A DNA stretch of 64,000 bases from Enoplosus armatus (Eukaryota > Chordata > Actinopteri > Centrarchiformes > Enoplosidae), in contig NC_092183.1 of NCBI RefSeq assembly GCF_043641665.1, forward strand, positions 27,295,722-27,359,721. Reading direction: 5' to 3'. Position numbers and translations under genes: made by a program. This document shows, piece after piece, positions 20,766 to 33,240 of the stretch; the first letter of the stretch is position 1; each line of letters begins with the position of its first letter. Below the pieces are notes generated by a model. That model was not told the DNA's origin, ran no database searches, and saw only the letters and a program-made list of their open reading frames with translations.

Positions 20766-23213
20766 AGTGTAAATCACTCAAAGCACCACAGGAACCCTGG
20801 TTTGGAAAACTGATGGAAATATTCATTCTACAAGAAAAGGGACATCACAATAGGCGTGAAAGATCTATGAGAATTTGCTTTTAGTTGTCTTTTACACCAT
20901 CAACACATCACTCTCTCCTATATCCGTTCATCCGTACTGATATATGCTGGGTTTTTTGGGGGTTTTTTTCCCACAAAAGCTGTCCCAGAACACATGCACA
21001 GTGCAAGCTGATAACATTTCTGAGTAGCCTAAGACATGTAGTGACAATGCTGCAAGCCTGAAAATAAAGGCAGTTAAAATGGACCTAAAACAGCCCAGGA
21101 TTCAAAGGGTTAACAATCTTTGCATTTACAATGCTGAAATCTTTTCGTTGATATTACTTGATAAATGCCTCACAAATCACATTCATTGGCTAAGACAAAG
21201 AAAAATGATATATATAGTGTCTCTAGAGACCTGTGGTAAATATCCAGCCACTGACGTGCGAATAATTGCATGCCTGCTATGAGTAACAAGACCTTCCCTT
21301 GGTCTTTGAGAATGGCAATTTAATGTCATATTCTCAGCAGAGTGACGCAGACTGAGATATGAGTCGTCTCTTTTCGCCAAACCCCTATATGCTCGGAGCA
21401 TGGGTAGTCCATATCCGCTCCGCAAGCCGAAAGATCTCCTGCGAAGTAACAGAAATCACCTCCCAACACTGAAAGGCTTTTAACGTCACCCGCTAGCAAG
21501 GATACACTCCGCCATTAGTGTGAGGGTTTGGATGGAGCAGGAGTTTGGGAGAGGAACATTTCAACGCGATTCACGGGCAGTGGCACTCGTCTATTAATGC
21601 ATCAGTGGTGTTTTGCAGCAATATGAATTTTGAATCAGGCCTAATTAATGCAGAAGCATTGATTGGAGCTGACAGATCCATCAAACAGGGCTATTCAGCT
21701 TGGACAAACAGTGAGATTTGTAGTCAGTTGGAATTTGTACACCAGGTGGCTGTTCAGTGGTTTAGAAGAGCCTGAATAGGTGGTGGAGGAATATCAGGAA
21801 ATAAAACCACAGTCATAAAATGTCACTACTGATTTCCTTTAGAAAAGACTCAACATCCATGGTGAGGTACTGTAACTCGATAGATGCATGCTGTATATGC
21901 AGACTGTGTGGAATAAATTGAAGTAGTCCATCACTACCTTAAGTCCTTGAGTAATGAGTGGCCCACAGGGCTGTATGGAAAGCAGAATGGTAATTGCGGG
22001 ACAAAAAGGTTTCAGAAACCATTTCGAGACATTTTTGTTGCACTTCAGTGGCATCCGGAATATTCCACATTTAGTTCTGCCTCTATCCGCCACAGGGGAG
22101 GGCCGGAATAGAGAAACACATGTCTCTTATTCAAGAGAAGTGAAAAGGCACAAGTAAAAAATAATAAGACAAATATCCAGACGAGGCAAAATGGATTACA
22201 TAAAATATAAAGTATAAAACCTTAAATCCGTGTCATTTATCATAATCCCCATGAGCTGCTTCTGCTTTAGAAACATCAAGTGCCACAAAAGACACTGCTG
22301 CACTGACTGTAAGAGCAGCATTAATTGGAAGAGCCTCTTTTATTGCTCTTCTAGTGATGATAAAGATGGGAGTTTTGCTCTTGATCAGAACTTGTACTGT
22401 AACAAGTGCATGTTGCAGCTCTTCAGGAGGCTTCAGATGTGCGTATTGGCCTCCAAATCTAAAACGATAGATGAGAAATGTTAGTTCACACAATCCATTA
22501 AAGCTAGTGGCAAAAAAAAATAAAAAAACAACAAAAAAAAACCACTCCATAAACTGTCTACAGCGTGACTGCTCATGCTCAGATATGATTCTTGTTTGCT
22601 GCCATCTGGTCTAAAACAGCGCTGTATACACAATGGTTCCTCCGCCTGCAGACTCTGACAATTGACCAACTGGTGGAAAACTAATTGCTTTAGTCGCCTT
22701 TAGTACGCTGCACTAACCTTGGGTAATTTAACAAAGAGTGCACAGCAAAGGAGGTCCGGCTATCTCGCTTATCCTCCGCTGCATCTGGCCCCTCGAGCAG
22801 CCTACTATTGATAGTTTGTCGTCGTTTGCTCTGCGCTCACTTGGAAGAGCGGCGTAATTAAATCTCCATTTGCAAAGCAACACAATCAATGGGGCACAGG
22901 GTTGCTTAAGAGTTTACATTTAATGGTATGGGCATTGCAAGGAGGGAAATGAAATGGAAAGGTTGATGCTGTTTTTTTCAATTTCATGGTTACACCCTTC
23001 ATGGCAGCATCAGCTACATCACCCAGTAGCTGTTACAAAGTGTTACATCATCATGTTTTTATGATTTGCTGCAGGGTCGTGTTAATTGAAATGTAACTTG
23101 AATGAAATGATGAAATGAATCAGTTACTGTCGAAAACAACAGGACACAAAGTCATTGGTCTTCCTCAACCTCTATTTCCTTTGTTTGTTTTCCCACTCTC
23201 TTTAAAATAGATT
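20766..23213. other. intron sequence, nothing firm recognised
   Basis: AT-rich intron. A cysteine-rich 84-codon plus ORF at 22,230-22,484 and a 105-codon minus ORF over the same bases are mutually exclusive shadows without support. No repeat family was recognised. Confidence 0.5.
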
Positions 23214-23893
23214 AAAGTTGGGGGACTTGTGAGAGACAGATTCAAAAAAAAGAATGGTCAAAAAATGAAGCTGAGATGTTCACTTTTAGTACCTAGCGAC
23301 AACACTGGGTACTACACTTCCCATAATGCAATCAATCGTCAAAATTACGTAGTTTCCAAGACCAATCTGAGATAACCCTGGTGATGTCACTGTGATGTCA
23401 TCAGGGTGCAGTTTTTTAATAGACTTCAGAAAGATCTTTCCAGGAGACATACACCTAAAATGGCTATACAGAAAAGACGCTCCTCATGACTTCAGATCAT
23501 GCCAAATAATCACTAATAATACATTTGAGCCAGCTCCATTCACTAATAAACACAGTGAGATTCAGTTGAAAGCTCAGAAAAAGCTGAGTAAGTGTACCAT
23601 TAGTACCTTTATTCTTTAGCGTCAAACATAAATGTTTGTTCAGAAGACAGCAGGTCCATAACAATTAGCTTTTTTGGTTTTATGCTATAAATGAGAACTT
23701 AGGCTCAGAAAGCAGACTCATGAAAGTGAGTCAAGCTCCCAAAAAAATCTCGATCCTACATCTCCCATAATGCAACTCAGTAGCGTCTTTTATTCGATGC
23801 CCATGAATTTCAAACTCCCCAGTTTGTAATGCATGCTTTCTGTTAAAAAATATCCCTAACATGATGTGTGAAATTGGTGGAGTGCCCCTTTAA
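23214..23893 (-). mobile_element. dispersed fish repeat, 'AAAGGGTACTCCA' end (copy 2, longer)
   Basis: The right end ATTGGTGGAGTGCCCCTTT is the inverse of the 'AAAGGGTACTCCA' start seen at 7,528. The left part shares GACTTGTGAGAGACAG with GACTCACAAGAGACAG of copy 1. Two 'CTCCCATAATGCAA'-like words occur at about 23,319 and 23,763, so the element may contain an internal duplication or be two insertions. No ORF of note. Confidence 0.55.
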
Positions 23894-25903
23894 TCTAGTA
23901 TCCAGACAGGTGCAGGTCTGTGCTTTCATCAGAATTTACGGTTTTGACTTTCAGTCTCAATTCATGAGGCTGATGAAGGTTCCTGTCCAGACAGTCTGTG
24001 AGATTTCAGATGATGTTCTAATTTGATAAATGGCATATCCCTCTGTTGCTTGGCTTTGAGCGGCTCTGGTATTAAACTCTGATAAATGTTACTTTGTTGG
24101 GATTGTCCCCGGTCAAAGGCCTCTTTTAAAGGCCATGTTTGTCATAATCAGTTCTTTGCTTCTAAATGTAGTGAACCGTGCTTACAGAAGAAGACAAGAG
24201 CTTAAATGTCAGCCGCAGATCGGCTAGGAATCCTCCGCAGTTTGGCAAGGACATCTTGTGTGGCTCTCTTTGGCAGACGGCAACTTGAAGTAGTAATTGC
24301 TTTTTAGCATCACCGGGGTTCGGAGCCAGAGCGAATGTAAATACGATCAAATGAGATTCTGATGGTGGCCTGAGAGGCGAAGGGGGTGAAAAGTAATAAG
24401 AAGAAATGATATCACTGGGGAGAACAAAGTGCAGTGATTACATTTATTTCCACTGGCCTATTACTGGAGCACTGGGGGAAAACGAGCGCTGAGCTTTCTG
24501 TTTTTGCAGCAGGCCACAGGCCGTTAAGAGCCCACAGGCCTTTTTTATTCATGACATGTCGGAAAAACAGCTCGCTATACCATTGTCCTTTGAGAGTTCT
24601 CGGATGATTTAGACTGAATTCATTTGTGGGGGTAAAAGCATTTTTATGCTTATAAATTTCAATCCTGGTTTATATATCTAAATGTATGCCTGTAGAGGAT
24701 GGATGTTTAAACTATTACCAAATTACCCCTTTTCCCCATTATCAAATCTGCCAGTGGGATGGGTACTTGTCATCTATTAGCTCTTGCTATTCACTTCCTG
24801 AAATAGATTTGCCGCAAGATGGATGTCAATGTCCCAAAACTTTGAAGCCTAAGTGGAGTCTTTTACCATTTCTGTAATATTAGGTTAAGGTTAGGTTAAA
24901 TCATAAAAAGTCCCATTTTAGGCACAAGCAATGTTGACAAATGAATTTCATGTTTGTGCGCCATAATGGGCAAAGTAATCAAAGCGTCTCCTGCATTCAT
25001 CATCAGAACAGTTCCAGGTGTTCACAGTGTCATCCTTATTAGCCACTGTCGCCTTGCTCGTGCACGTCATGAGTCTGGGTGGCAGTGGCAGTGGCGGCGT
25101 CCTGACTGGCAGACATGATGGATACCCCTTCATTATCAGGGCGTGCTTCTCTGCCCCTTGTCCTGTGGGACCCAGCCGGTGTGACATTTATTAATCGACT
25201 GCAGATAATTCCTAATAAAACAGCAGAAGTGCCAAGGCTGCACCGCCGAGATCTGGAATGGCATACGTTGTGTAAGACATGATGCATTACCATGCCAATG
25301 CCTGCCCTCGACAAGAAACTATTATTAACGGAAGGACTGCAAGCCTGGTGGTTTTTGCTTCTGAAGTTGCGCGTCTCAGCCGGAAGATTGGACAGCTGCA
25401 TTGTGCGTCAGTGTGACATGACTTTTCATAGATGGTCAGATTACAGGGTACAGTCACTTATCTCACAGCCACTGCAGTTAGTCAGATACTTCAGATGCAG
25501 AGGGCATGTCAGTGCTAGCTTCAGATTTGCCTGGACTTTCTTGAGATTTTGTGCCTGATTTTCAAAGACGTGGTGTTCAGTCACTTCTCCCATATGCACT
25601 GCATTACGCTTTCCATTGTGCATTAGGTGAAGTGCACCCAGATATCATTTCTTCTATCGGATTATTTTCACTATCAATTAATCTGTGGATTATTTTCTCA
25701 ATGGCCATCACAGTTCCTCAGAGACCAAGTTGACATATTGAAATTGCTATGAAATTTGTATGACCAACAGTCCAAAACCTATTCACTGTACTGTCACTGA
25801 AAACAAGAAAAGCAGCAAATCGTCACATAAGAGAAGCTGGAACCTTTTTGGATTCATTGACAAAGTGTTGACAAAGTGAACACAGGAGCTCAGCTATGTT
25901 ATA
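23894..25903. other. intron sequence, nothing recognised
   Basis: About 2 kb of unique-looking intron. Overlapping ORFs of 79-120 codons around 24,950-25,560 lie on both strands and have no domain resemblance. Confidence 0.5.
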
Positions 25904-26238
25904 GCCCTTTTCCACTGCAGGAACCTTTCCAGGAACGCAGGAACCTTCTACCTGTATTTGGACCATCGTCCCTGCTCTGGGGGCAGTACTTTGTAAAGGC
26001 CCAGAAACCACTGGGAGTTGGTTACGGAAGTAGCAGCCGGCTGTTTTGGAGACATCATAGTAAACATAACAGTGTCTCTGTATTGTTGTTTTGTTCTGTC
26101 AGCCTTTTCGTCGCAGTTTTTCAGATGAGGTGGAAACGCAAACAGGAGTGCACAAAAGGAGTTAGTTCCTGACTCAGCTCCCGAGTTTAATTCCCGGGGC
26201 TCCTTTGCTCTCAGGACTATGTGGTCAAAAAGGGGCAT
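25904..26238. mobile_element. MITE-like element with 'GCCCTTTTCCACTGCAG' end
   Basis: It begins AGCCCTTTTCCACTGCAGG with repeated GGAACC/AGGAAC words and ends near GTGGTCAAAAAGGGGC, whose reverse complement starts GCCCCTTTTTGACCAC, so the ends are imperfect inverted repeats. Elements starting 'CCCTTTTCCACTGCA' are familiar in fish. The 335 bp encode no transposase. Confidence 0.5.
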
Positions 26239-29200
26239 CAGTGATCTTTCAGAGCTAGACGATACATTGAGGTCTTGGGGGCAACTCTCATGTCTGTTCT
26301 ACAGGGCCACACCGAGGCCAAGAGTTGTCCATTAGGTCCCGATAATATGAAACATCCTGTCTAAGGACCCACAGTCTGGCTAATATCAGTTGTTGGGTGG
26401 AGTAACAAATGACACTCTCTGTAAGTCTACCTTAACCTTCACCCAACTCCAACTGTGTTTCTCTGCCTGGGCATAGCTCCACCCCATGTGCTGCAGGCCA
26501 CAGCGAGGGACACTTTGTCAGCTTTGGCTCATGATCAGCAGGGGTTTGCTTTTTGCTCATATTTCCAAACAGGCAGGCCTACTGCTTTACCACCTTTCCC
26601 GTCATCCACAATGTCATGATGTTCCAGGACCTGCTGCACTTTCCCAGAGCCCTTCATCTCATTGTAAAAGCCAAGATGCTGCCGCAACACCATGCCGGCA
26701 CATAAAGACCCCTGTCCCTTTGTCGGGCAAGCAGAATGATGCACTGCGCCACTTTGAAATGAGCTACTTACAGCTGAGTGATTCTATATGCACACACAAT
26801 ATTACACTTTGCACTTCCCTTTGAGTCATCATTGTTTGCCACTCTTTTTTTTTGTGGAGCTAAACTGCATGACGCACAATCATGGGGGGCTGCTTTATTG
26901 TTTTGCCAACGGAATTCCATTTCACAGCTCCATGCTGTGAAATGGTAGACGCAAGGCAGTACACAAGATGGGCCAGCAGCCAAGGCAGGAAAGAGCTTTT
27001 CATTAGTCTAATATTCCTCTTGTGCATTGGCTGCTTTATTATGCTCCTGTTTCTCTTACCAGAGAGAGAGATAGAGGCAACGATGTGGTGATGTAGCAGA
27101 ACCTCTTGACCTTAGACTTAAATTATTTGAAATATCCCCTCGGTGCTGAGATAAATGACAAAGATTTATTGCTGTGCTCTCTATATCGCTGCTATTTGTT
27201 GTCCACAAGCCAAGGAGGGCTTGATGAAATGTTTTAGAACAGCCATTTCAGACGTTTGGTCTAACCTGCTCTTGCTAAGTACCATTTTAATATCATTTGT
27301 TAAAGATGCAAGAGGCAGTGCAGTTGCTGTCCAGTTAACTGTAATCCCCCCGGTTGTGCGCAAGTCACTCTGGCGTAGTGCCCGTCATCACTCGGGCCAT
27401 GGGGTGGGATCTGAATGATGAGAGCAATGTTTTTCTAATGGCATTTGCGGTGAGTGAAGTGGGCTGTGGTTGCTCACAGCTCCCACTGCTCTGTGCAGGC
27501 TGCGCCCTGACAGTGAAGACAGATGAGGCTGAAATTTTTCCAGCAGTGCAAAATTTAGTTCACCATTATTGTCATTAGTTTACATGTGGCATTAAGTTCA
27601 CACTTGTACCCCATTCACTTTTAGCATGTGTGCCCCAATGTGCTCCAATGTGCCCCAGTGTCAGTGTTAGTGACGTCCTCTCACCATTTTGAGATCTAAC
27701 TGATGAATGGGTTTGGCAGACTGTGAGGCAGAGCTGTTTGGATGTAGTAACGATGGTTGAGTTAAAAAAAAACTGTACTTTTTGTGGCTAAGTATGGCAA
27801 AGCCCAATGGAAAACACGAGAGATTAGAAAGCACAGCTATTGTTATGCCTAGTGCTGTTGTTGCTAAAAGGGAAAATCTGGATATTATGGATAGACCGTG
27901 GGCCATGGTTAAATATTAATAAAGAGCCGATGCTAACTGCTGGTCCCAGTCTCCAGTCAAAAGCAAATGCATTACCTTACTAATAGCTATGCTGTATGAA
28001 CGTCATGTAATATTACTTCCTGGATTGGCACTGAATGTTGGACATTGGACATAAATTGTTTACTGAAGAGTCGTCCAATATGAACATAAATCTACGGAGA
28101 CCGGGTTGGTTGAAAGAGCCAAAACGTATGTGTTCCGGAAACCTTCGATGATCTAATATTGTTCTTTATTTGATATTCCTCTTTTTAGTGGCCCTTGATG
28201 AACACCATTTCCCACTGACATTCTAAAAGAGGCTTGGTAGATATCATAGATAGATAGAAGAAAAATGATGCATAATATATACACTGCCTCGCTGCTAAAA
28301 CTTCACAGGAGCTGACTTTTCTTGGAGGAAATTGTTGTTTTATTGAAACCAAGAAAGGCTCCAAATCTAAAAGGCAGTGCTGTAGTAGATACTCATTAAC
28401 TTTAAATGTGGATATATACTCCATGAACATGTTTTCCCTTTTTCAGACTCATGGGAGAAACCCTGCATTGAGTGACAGAAGCTAGTGAAACAGCGACGAG
28501 CTAGGAGGTGGCGTCAGGACTTCGGCACTCTATATACCCTCAGTTTTCAGACTGAAAACAATCCCCTCTACGTACTCGCAGGCAGTCCTGGTTTTGAACG
28601 CCTTCCAAGTTCATTAGTGTCATGGTCCTAGACGCATTGGTATCTGCATATTTTGCCACTCTATATTTCTCGCCCCTTTGAAATAAACTGTGCTTCCATT
28701 ACTGCGCCCGTTGAGGTTTAACTAAAACAAAGAGATTCATTCTGCCTCCAGAGCAGCTCTGCTTCTGAGAAATGTTTGGATACCTAAAGCTCCAATCTGC
28801 GATTAAGTGCTGTGTGAACAGAAAGTGTAGCATTGTGTGATTCTAGCATTAATTAAGTTTATTATGACAAAGCGTTCGTAGGCGTATAGAATCATCTCTC
28901 TCTCCACTATGGAAATTGATGAACTTATAATTAACGCGATGTTATACTGTGGGCAGACAACTTATTATGATATAGCTGTTCTGGGATATTCCAATCCTTA
29001 AGACAATGGAGGGACTTTAATTGTCAAGATAAACACTACAAGAGCAACTACTCCACTATGATACATTACTTACTTAATGGATGGTACTCTGTGAATTGGC
29101 TTGTGCATTTTGCCTAAATGGTTCCTCAGCTTTTATCACTAATCCAGGAACAGTTACTTCTAATTAACTCTATCAGCTGCCGTTCCATGGCACACTGTTC

Positions 29201-29519
29201 CTGGCTCTGCATCTAAAGAATCAGGGAAAATCAATTAGGGGCACAGGGATCTGTGTACCTAAAAAAGCACAAAGGCTGCGGTCCAATCCCTGAGGCTGGG
29301 GTTGGCAGTAATATTGCAGCGTCTTTTGTATACAGTTGGTTTAAATTCCCTCTGCCTGCAGCTCTGAATGTGAACATTATTTCCTCACTGATGATGTCTA
29401 AATAGATGTTCTTCTTGGATCTGAGGACAGGTCTACAAGAAGTGGCCAAGCCAAGCAATTAGGCTCCAAAGTTCCAAGTGGAGTGGCATTAAAGAAGCAG
29501 CATTTGCAGAGCTGGTTTG
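26239..29519. other. intron sequence, nothing recognised
   Basis: About 3.3 kb of intron. ORFs up to 112 codons (26,486-26,824) have no support. TGTGCCCCAATGTGCTCC near 27,630 is a small local tandem of about 11-bp units. Confidence 0.5.
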
Positions 29520-29537
29520 CCCCCCCCCCCCCCCCCC
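29520..29537 (+). repeat. C18 homopolymer
   Basis: Eighteen consecutive C residues. Confidence 0.85.
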
Positions 29538-30808
29538 TTCTGCTGCAATTGGATGTGAATACATTCTTCAACTTCTGCGCTCCCCCTCTTGAGAATTAAA
29601 GTGTGAGTTACAGCTGAGTGCTGCAGAGAGTTAGGAAAGGGGGGTCCGAACTCCAAGCCACGCGATGCCACCTTCTCTGCCTGAGTGCAACTCCATCCCT
29701 CTTTAGAAATTGACAGGAAGAGACAGGTGCAAATTATGTCCGCTTAACCATATTATAGTGTTCGGTAGCGGCGGTGAAAAGAGGGGCTGTTTGGTTCCCT
29801 CAGTCATCATTTTTAATGGATGAAAGCGCACTCCATGTCTGGATTTAGAAGCGGGAGAGATATGTTCGAACGTCTGGGTGTTCTCATAGCTGCAGTAAGC
29901 ATAATGAGTGACCAGTATGGCAGACAAAGGCAGCTCAGACACTCCCACTCTGTATATGCTCGGGCTTCACCTTTTTTGTTGTTGTTTCTTTTCATATCAG
30001 TCCCTTTAATTGACTGTAATGTATAACCACTTTTCCGCGTGCGCTGTAGCACCAATGTGAATCATTTCGATCCAGTAAAACTGGGAATTTTGTTTTCATT
30101 GGCTGTTTGAAATAATGTGATATTATAACGCAGTTGACCTTCTCTTTTATTGCTGCACAGATCTGTCCGTTGAATTCCCTTGTACTTCTTCATATCCCCT
30201 TGAGTCCCTCGGATATGAAAAGATATTCGCAAAATCAGTGTTATTGGCTGCCGGCGTGGGCGTATGTGCTATATGTTGGCGTGTGTGTGATATCTGATTT
30301 GAAGTTTCTACCATACTCTTGGGTCTTTTTAGGGCATGCAGGGGTATGCATCCTACCATGAGCAACAAAAGGATACAATTCTTTGAATTGCACTAAAGAT
30401 ACAACAGCACAAATTTAGCTCTGGAATTCAAAGAACCTGCTATTCTGAATAATTTTTTAGCCCTTTAATTCTGCCTTTGTAGATGGTGCCATTTAACGGA
30501 GCTTAAAAACAAGACCTTGGGAAATGAATTAATGTGAACATAACCTTGAAACAGTCGAGCTCCACACCCCTTTAATTTTACTTTTAGACCAACCTTGAGA
30601 TGAATTCCTACTCTACAATTCAACCTTTGCACGTAAGCTCCTGCTGCACTGCAGAATCCATCACTCCCCGCCGTAACGCCTATCATTTCAATGTGTCACA
30701 TATAGGAAGGAGGGCGATACATAACCGTTACCTGCCATGTCAGGACATTGTTCATCACTCAGGGTGAGTAGTGAGAGCTGCTCATTCTTTCCCGCATCTC
30801 AAAAAAGT
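29538..30808. other. intron sequence, nothing recognised
   Basis: Unique-looking intron between two C-runs. A donor-like CAGG|GTGAGT near 30,764 has no matching acceptor or open frame. Confidence 0.5.
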
Positions 30809-30829
30809 CCCCCCCCCCCCCCCCCCCCC
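30809..30829 (+). repeat. C21 homopolymer
   Basis: Twenty-one consecutive C residues, the longest C-run in the window. Confidence 0.85.
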
Positions 30830-32329
30830 ATGCCTGAGGGAGAATTAACACTGATGAAATGGCAGAAAGGGAGACACTGGCTTTGTGGTAAATGTGCGTT
30901 TGGGCTGAGAGCACTCGTTGGTTTTCTTCAAACGAGCTGTGAGCCATATTCGCCCTCAAGTGTAATGCTGTGTGTCAAATCAAGCGTTTCACATGTAACA
31001 TGGCCCCCGTTGACTTTGCAGGTACATGCTTGTTTGCAGCTGACATTGTGCTGGGAAGAGTTTCCTTCATTATTTCCCTGTGTACGGAGAACATTTGCAA
31101 CATAAGAATAGCACCCTTGGTATTAAAGTAATTATCATCCATTTAGGTATCATTTGCTGCATCTCAATGGTGAATTCGATGCATGAGATGTAATTACGTT
31201 GTTGGTGTCTGAATCTATTTTGGTTTCCATAATAGATATCAGATTTTATGATTTAGTTTAGTTTTTTTTGTATTTTTTATTTTTTTGTAGAGATAATACT
31301 TAACCTTCTCTTCTTCTTAATCCAGTGATTTGTGCCACAAAGAAGCCACTGCGCAGTACACAGGAAGACATGCTGCAATATGTTGGCGAATTTATGTGAT
31401 AAATTAAAGAAGATTATGTTATTTTGTGGCGTGATGAGAGAACTCCTTGGCTGTGGGATTGTACCAATTACATTTCAAAGAAGGAGGATTAAGGAAACTT
31501 CTAGCTAAAAGGAAGGGAAAGTAATGTTTCGAAATTTGTAACACTGATTATTTCTAAGCATTCTCCAGCATAAGCATTTTAACTGAGAGACAGATTAAAG
31601 TGTAGAGTTGATAAAGCAGAAGAAATTAACCCTTTGGGCCTAATTAACATTTTCGAGATTAGCATAATATTCTCCACTGGGATGTCACTTCCTCTTTGGC
31701 TCTTTTTTAAAAATGAAACATCAAAGCTGAATTGGCTTGCAGACATCCCAAGTCTCCCAATTTAGCGAGAAGGATGCGAACCCCGCGGACCACCACCAGA
31801 GAAAATCAGTGAGGGGATAATGAGGAAGAGGAGGTGTCAAAGGCTCCAGAAGGTCCAGCACTGGGAGATTATTACTCTAATGGCACTGCTTCAAGAGCTT
31901 GTGCTGCCCACTGCAGATCCATCCTTCAGTCATTTTTCAGACCAAAGAGAGTTTGTGTTACAGACCTCATCGTTTGCACTTCAGAGGGCAGCAGGCGGCC
32001 CACTCTCCTGCAGGAACCTATTGAATCTCGAGAGCGCAGTCGGATCTGGAGTCACAGATCCCACTGCAATGCTGGCCGTTGTGTTCACACCGGCATGAAT
32101 ACATGGAGATGAAGTGCTGTGTTTCTAGCTGTGAACCTAGTTCTGCCTACTGGGGCTGGACTGATGTATTTCCTGATTTGTCAGGCCGACCCCAGCTGGT
32201 CATCCAGCTCTGATACGATGAATGTGATGCAGTTGGATTGATTCATCAATACACTACACTGGTTGTCTATGGGAAGCCCTTTATCCTGAATTGATCAAAT
32301 GACATGCATGAATATGGACAAGGCCTGAT
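30830..32329. other. intron sequence, nothing recognised
   Basis: AT-rich intron with a T-rich stretch at 31,250-31,290. The overlapping 92-codon frames at 31,820-32,112 are not supported by splice sites. Confidence 0.5.
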
Positions 32330-32780
32330 TAACCTGCTTGGGGGTGCCAGGGGCAAATATTAGCTGCTGGGACCCTATTAATACATAATGTTTTACCCCT
32401 CCCACTCCGCACAGTGTACAGTATTCTTATACTGGAATATTATACAGCCCCAGATTTGCTGGGCGGTCATTTTGATACAAACAAATTTGTCGAGGATTAG
32501 GCAGCATGTAGTAACAGCAGAAATAAGGAAGGTCTTGAAACTAGATTTTTCACAGGGACCCTCTTCAGGACAGGGCCGGCAATAACGCAGGACCCACGTT
32601 AAGGCCCTTGTTGTGGCAGTTGGTAATGTGATTTTTGTAGGACATATTCCCATATTACCAAACACAATTCCAAGTAATCACATTACCTCAAACCATATGC
32701 CACACAGTAAAGCTGGGGCTTTTGAGGGCCCTAGCGATGTGGGGCCCTGGGGCAGTTGCCCCCTTTTGGCAGATTGAGGG
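32330..32780. repeat. possible dispersed repeat with GGGGCCC-rich ends
   Basis: It begins GGGGGTGCCAGGGGCAAAT and ends GGGGCCCTGGGGCAGTTGCCCCCTTTTGGCAG, wording that recalls a fish dispersed element. The ends are not clean inverted repeats and the interior looks ordinary. Confidence 0.3.
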
Positions 32781-32929
32781 TATTTATTATCATTATTGAC
32801 GAGGATCTCACAATTCAGTTATATTTCTATTACACCCAACATTGTTTTTAAACTAATTCGGTGCTAATAATTAAGATGGGATATTAACTAAAACGATCTA
32901 AACGTAATACTTTGACATTTATGGAAATA

Positions 32930-33240
32930 CACTTATTTGCTGTTTCAGAGTTAGATGAGTATATAGCTTAGCATGAAGCCTGGTAGCAGAGCCAAACAAG
33001 TAGCCTGGCTCTCTTCAAATTCAACAGCACTAAATGTCACCAATTAGCACAATGTATCGCATCAGTTTTTTTTCTATGCACAAAAAGTAATTATTTACAG
33101 AACAATTAAAGTTTGTGGTTTTATGCAAAGCTAAGCTAATCGCCTCCTGCCTCTAGCGCCGTACTTAACGCGCAGACATGAGAGTGGTGTCAATCTTATC
33201 ATCTCACTCTCGAAAAGCAATTTTTGTCAAACTAGTCTTT
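32930..33240 (+). mobile_element. dispersed fish repeat, 'GCTTAGCATAAAG...TAGCCTGGCTCT' family (copy 1)
   Basis: Words in order: ATAGCTTAGCATGAAGCCTGG, AGTAGCCTGGCTCTCTTC, TTTGTGGTTTTATGC, GACATGAGAGTGGTGTCAATC and TTATCATCTCACTCTCG. They match, in order, a teleost dispersed element I remember well. The partner copy at 40,950-41,080 is inverted. Non-coding. Confidence 0.6.

Noticed and set aside
22230..22484. Cysteine-rich 84-codon ORF suggesting a zinc-finger peptide
   Set aside because: Cysteine spacing fits no known finger, an equally long ORF lies on the other strand, and there is no splice context.
30750..30775. Donor-like CAGG|GTGAGT as a second ratchet point
   Set aside because: No pyrimidine tract or AG-free zone precedes it.
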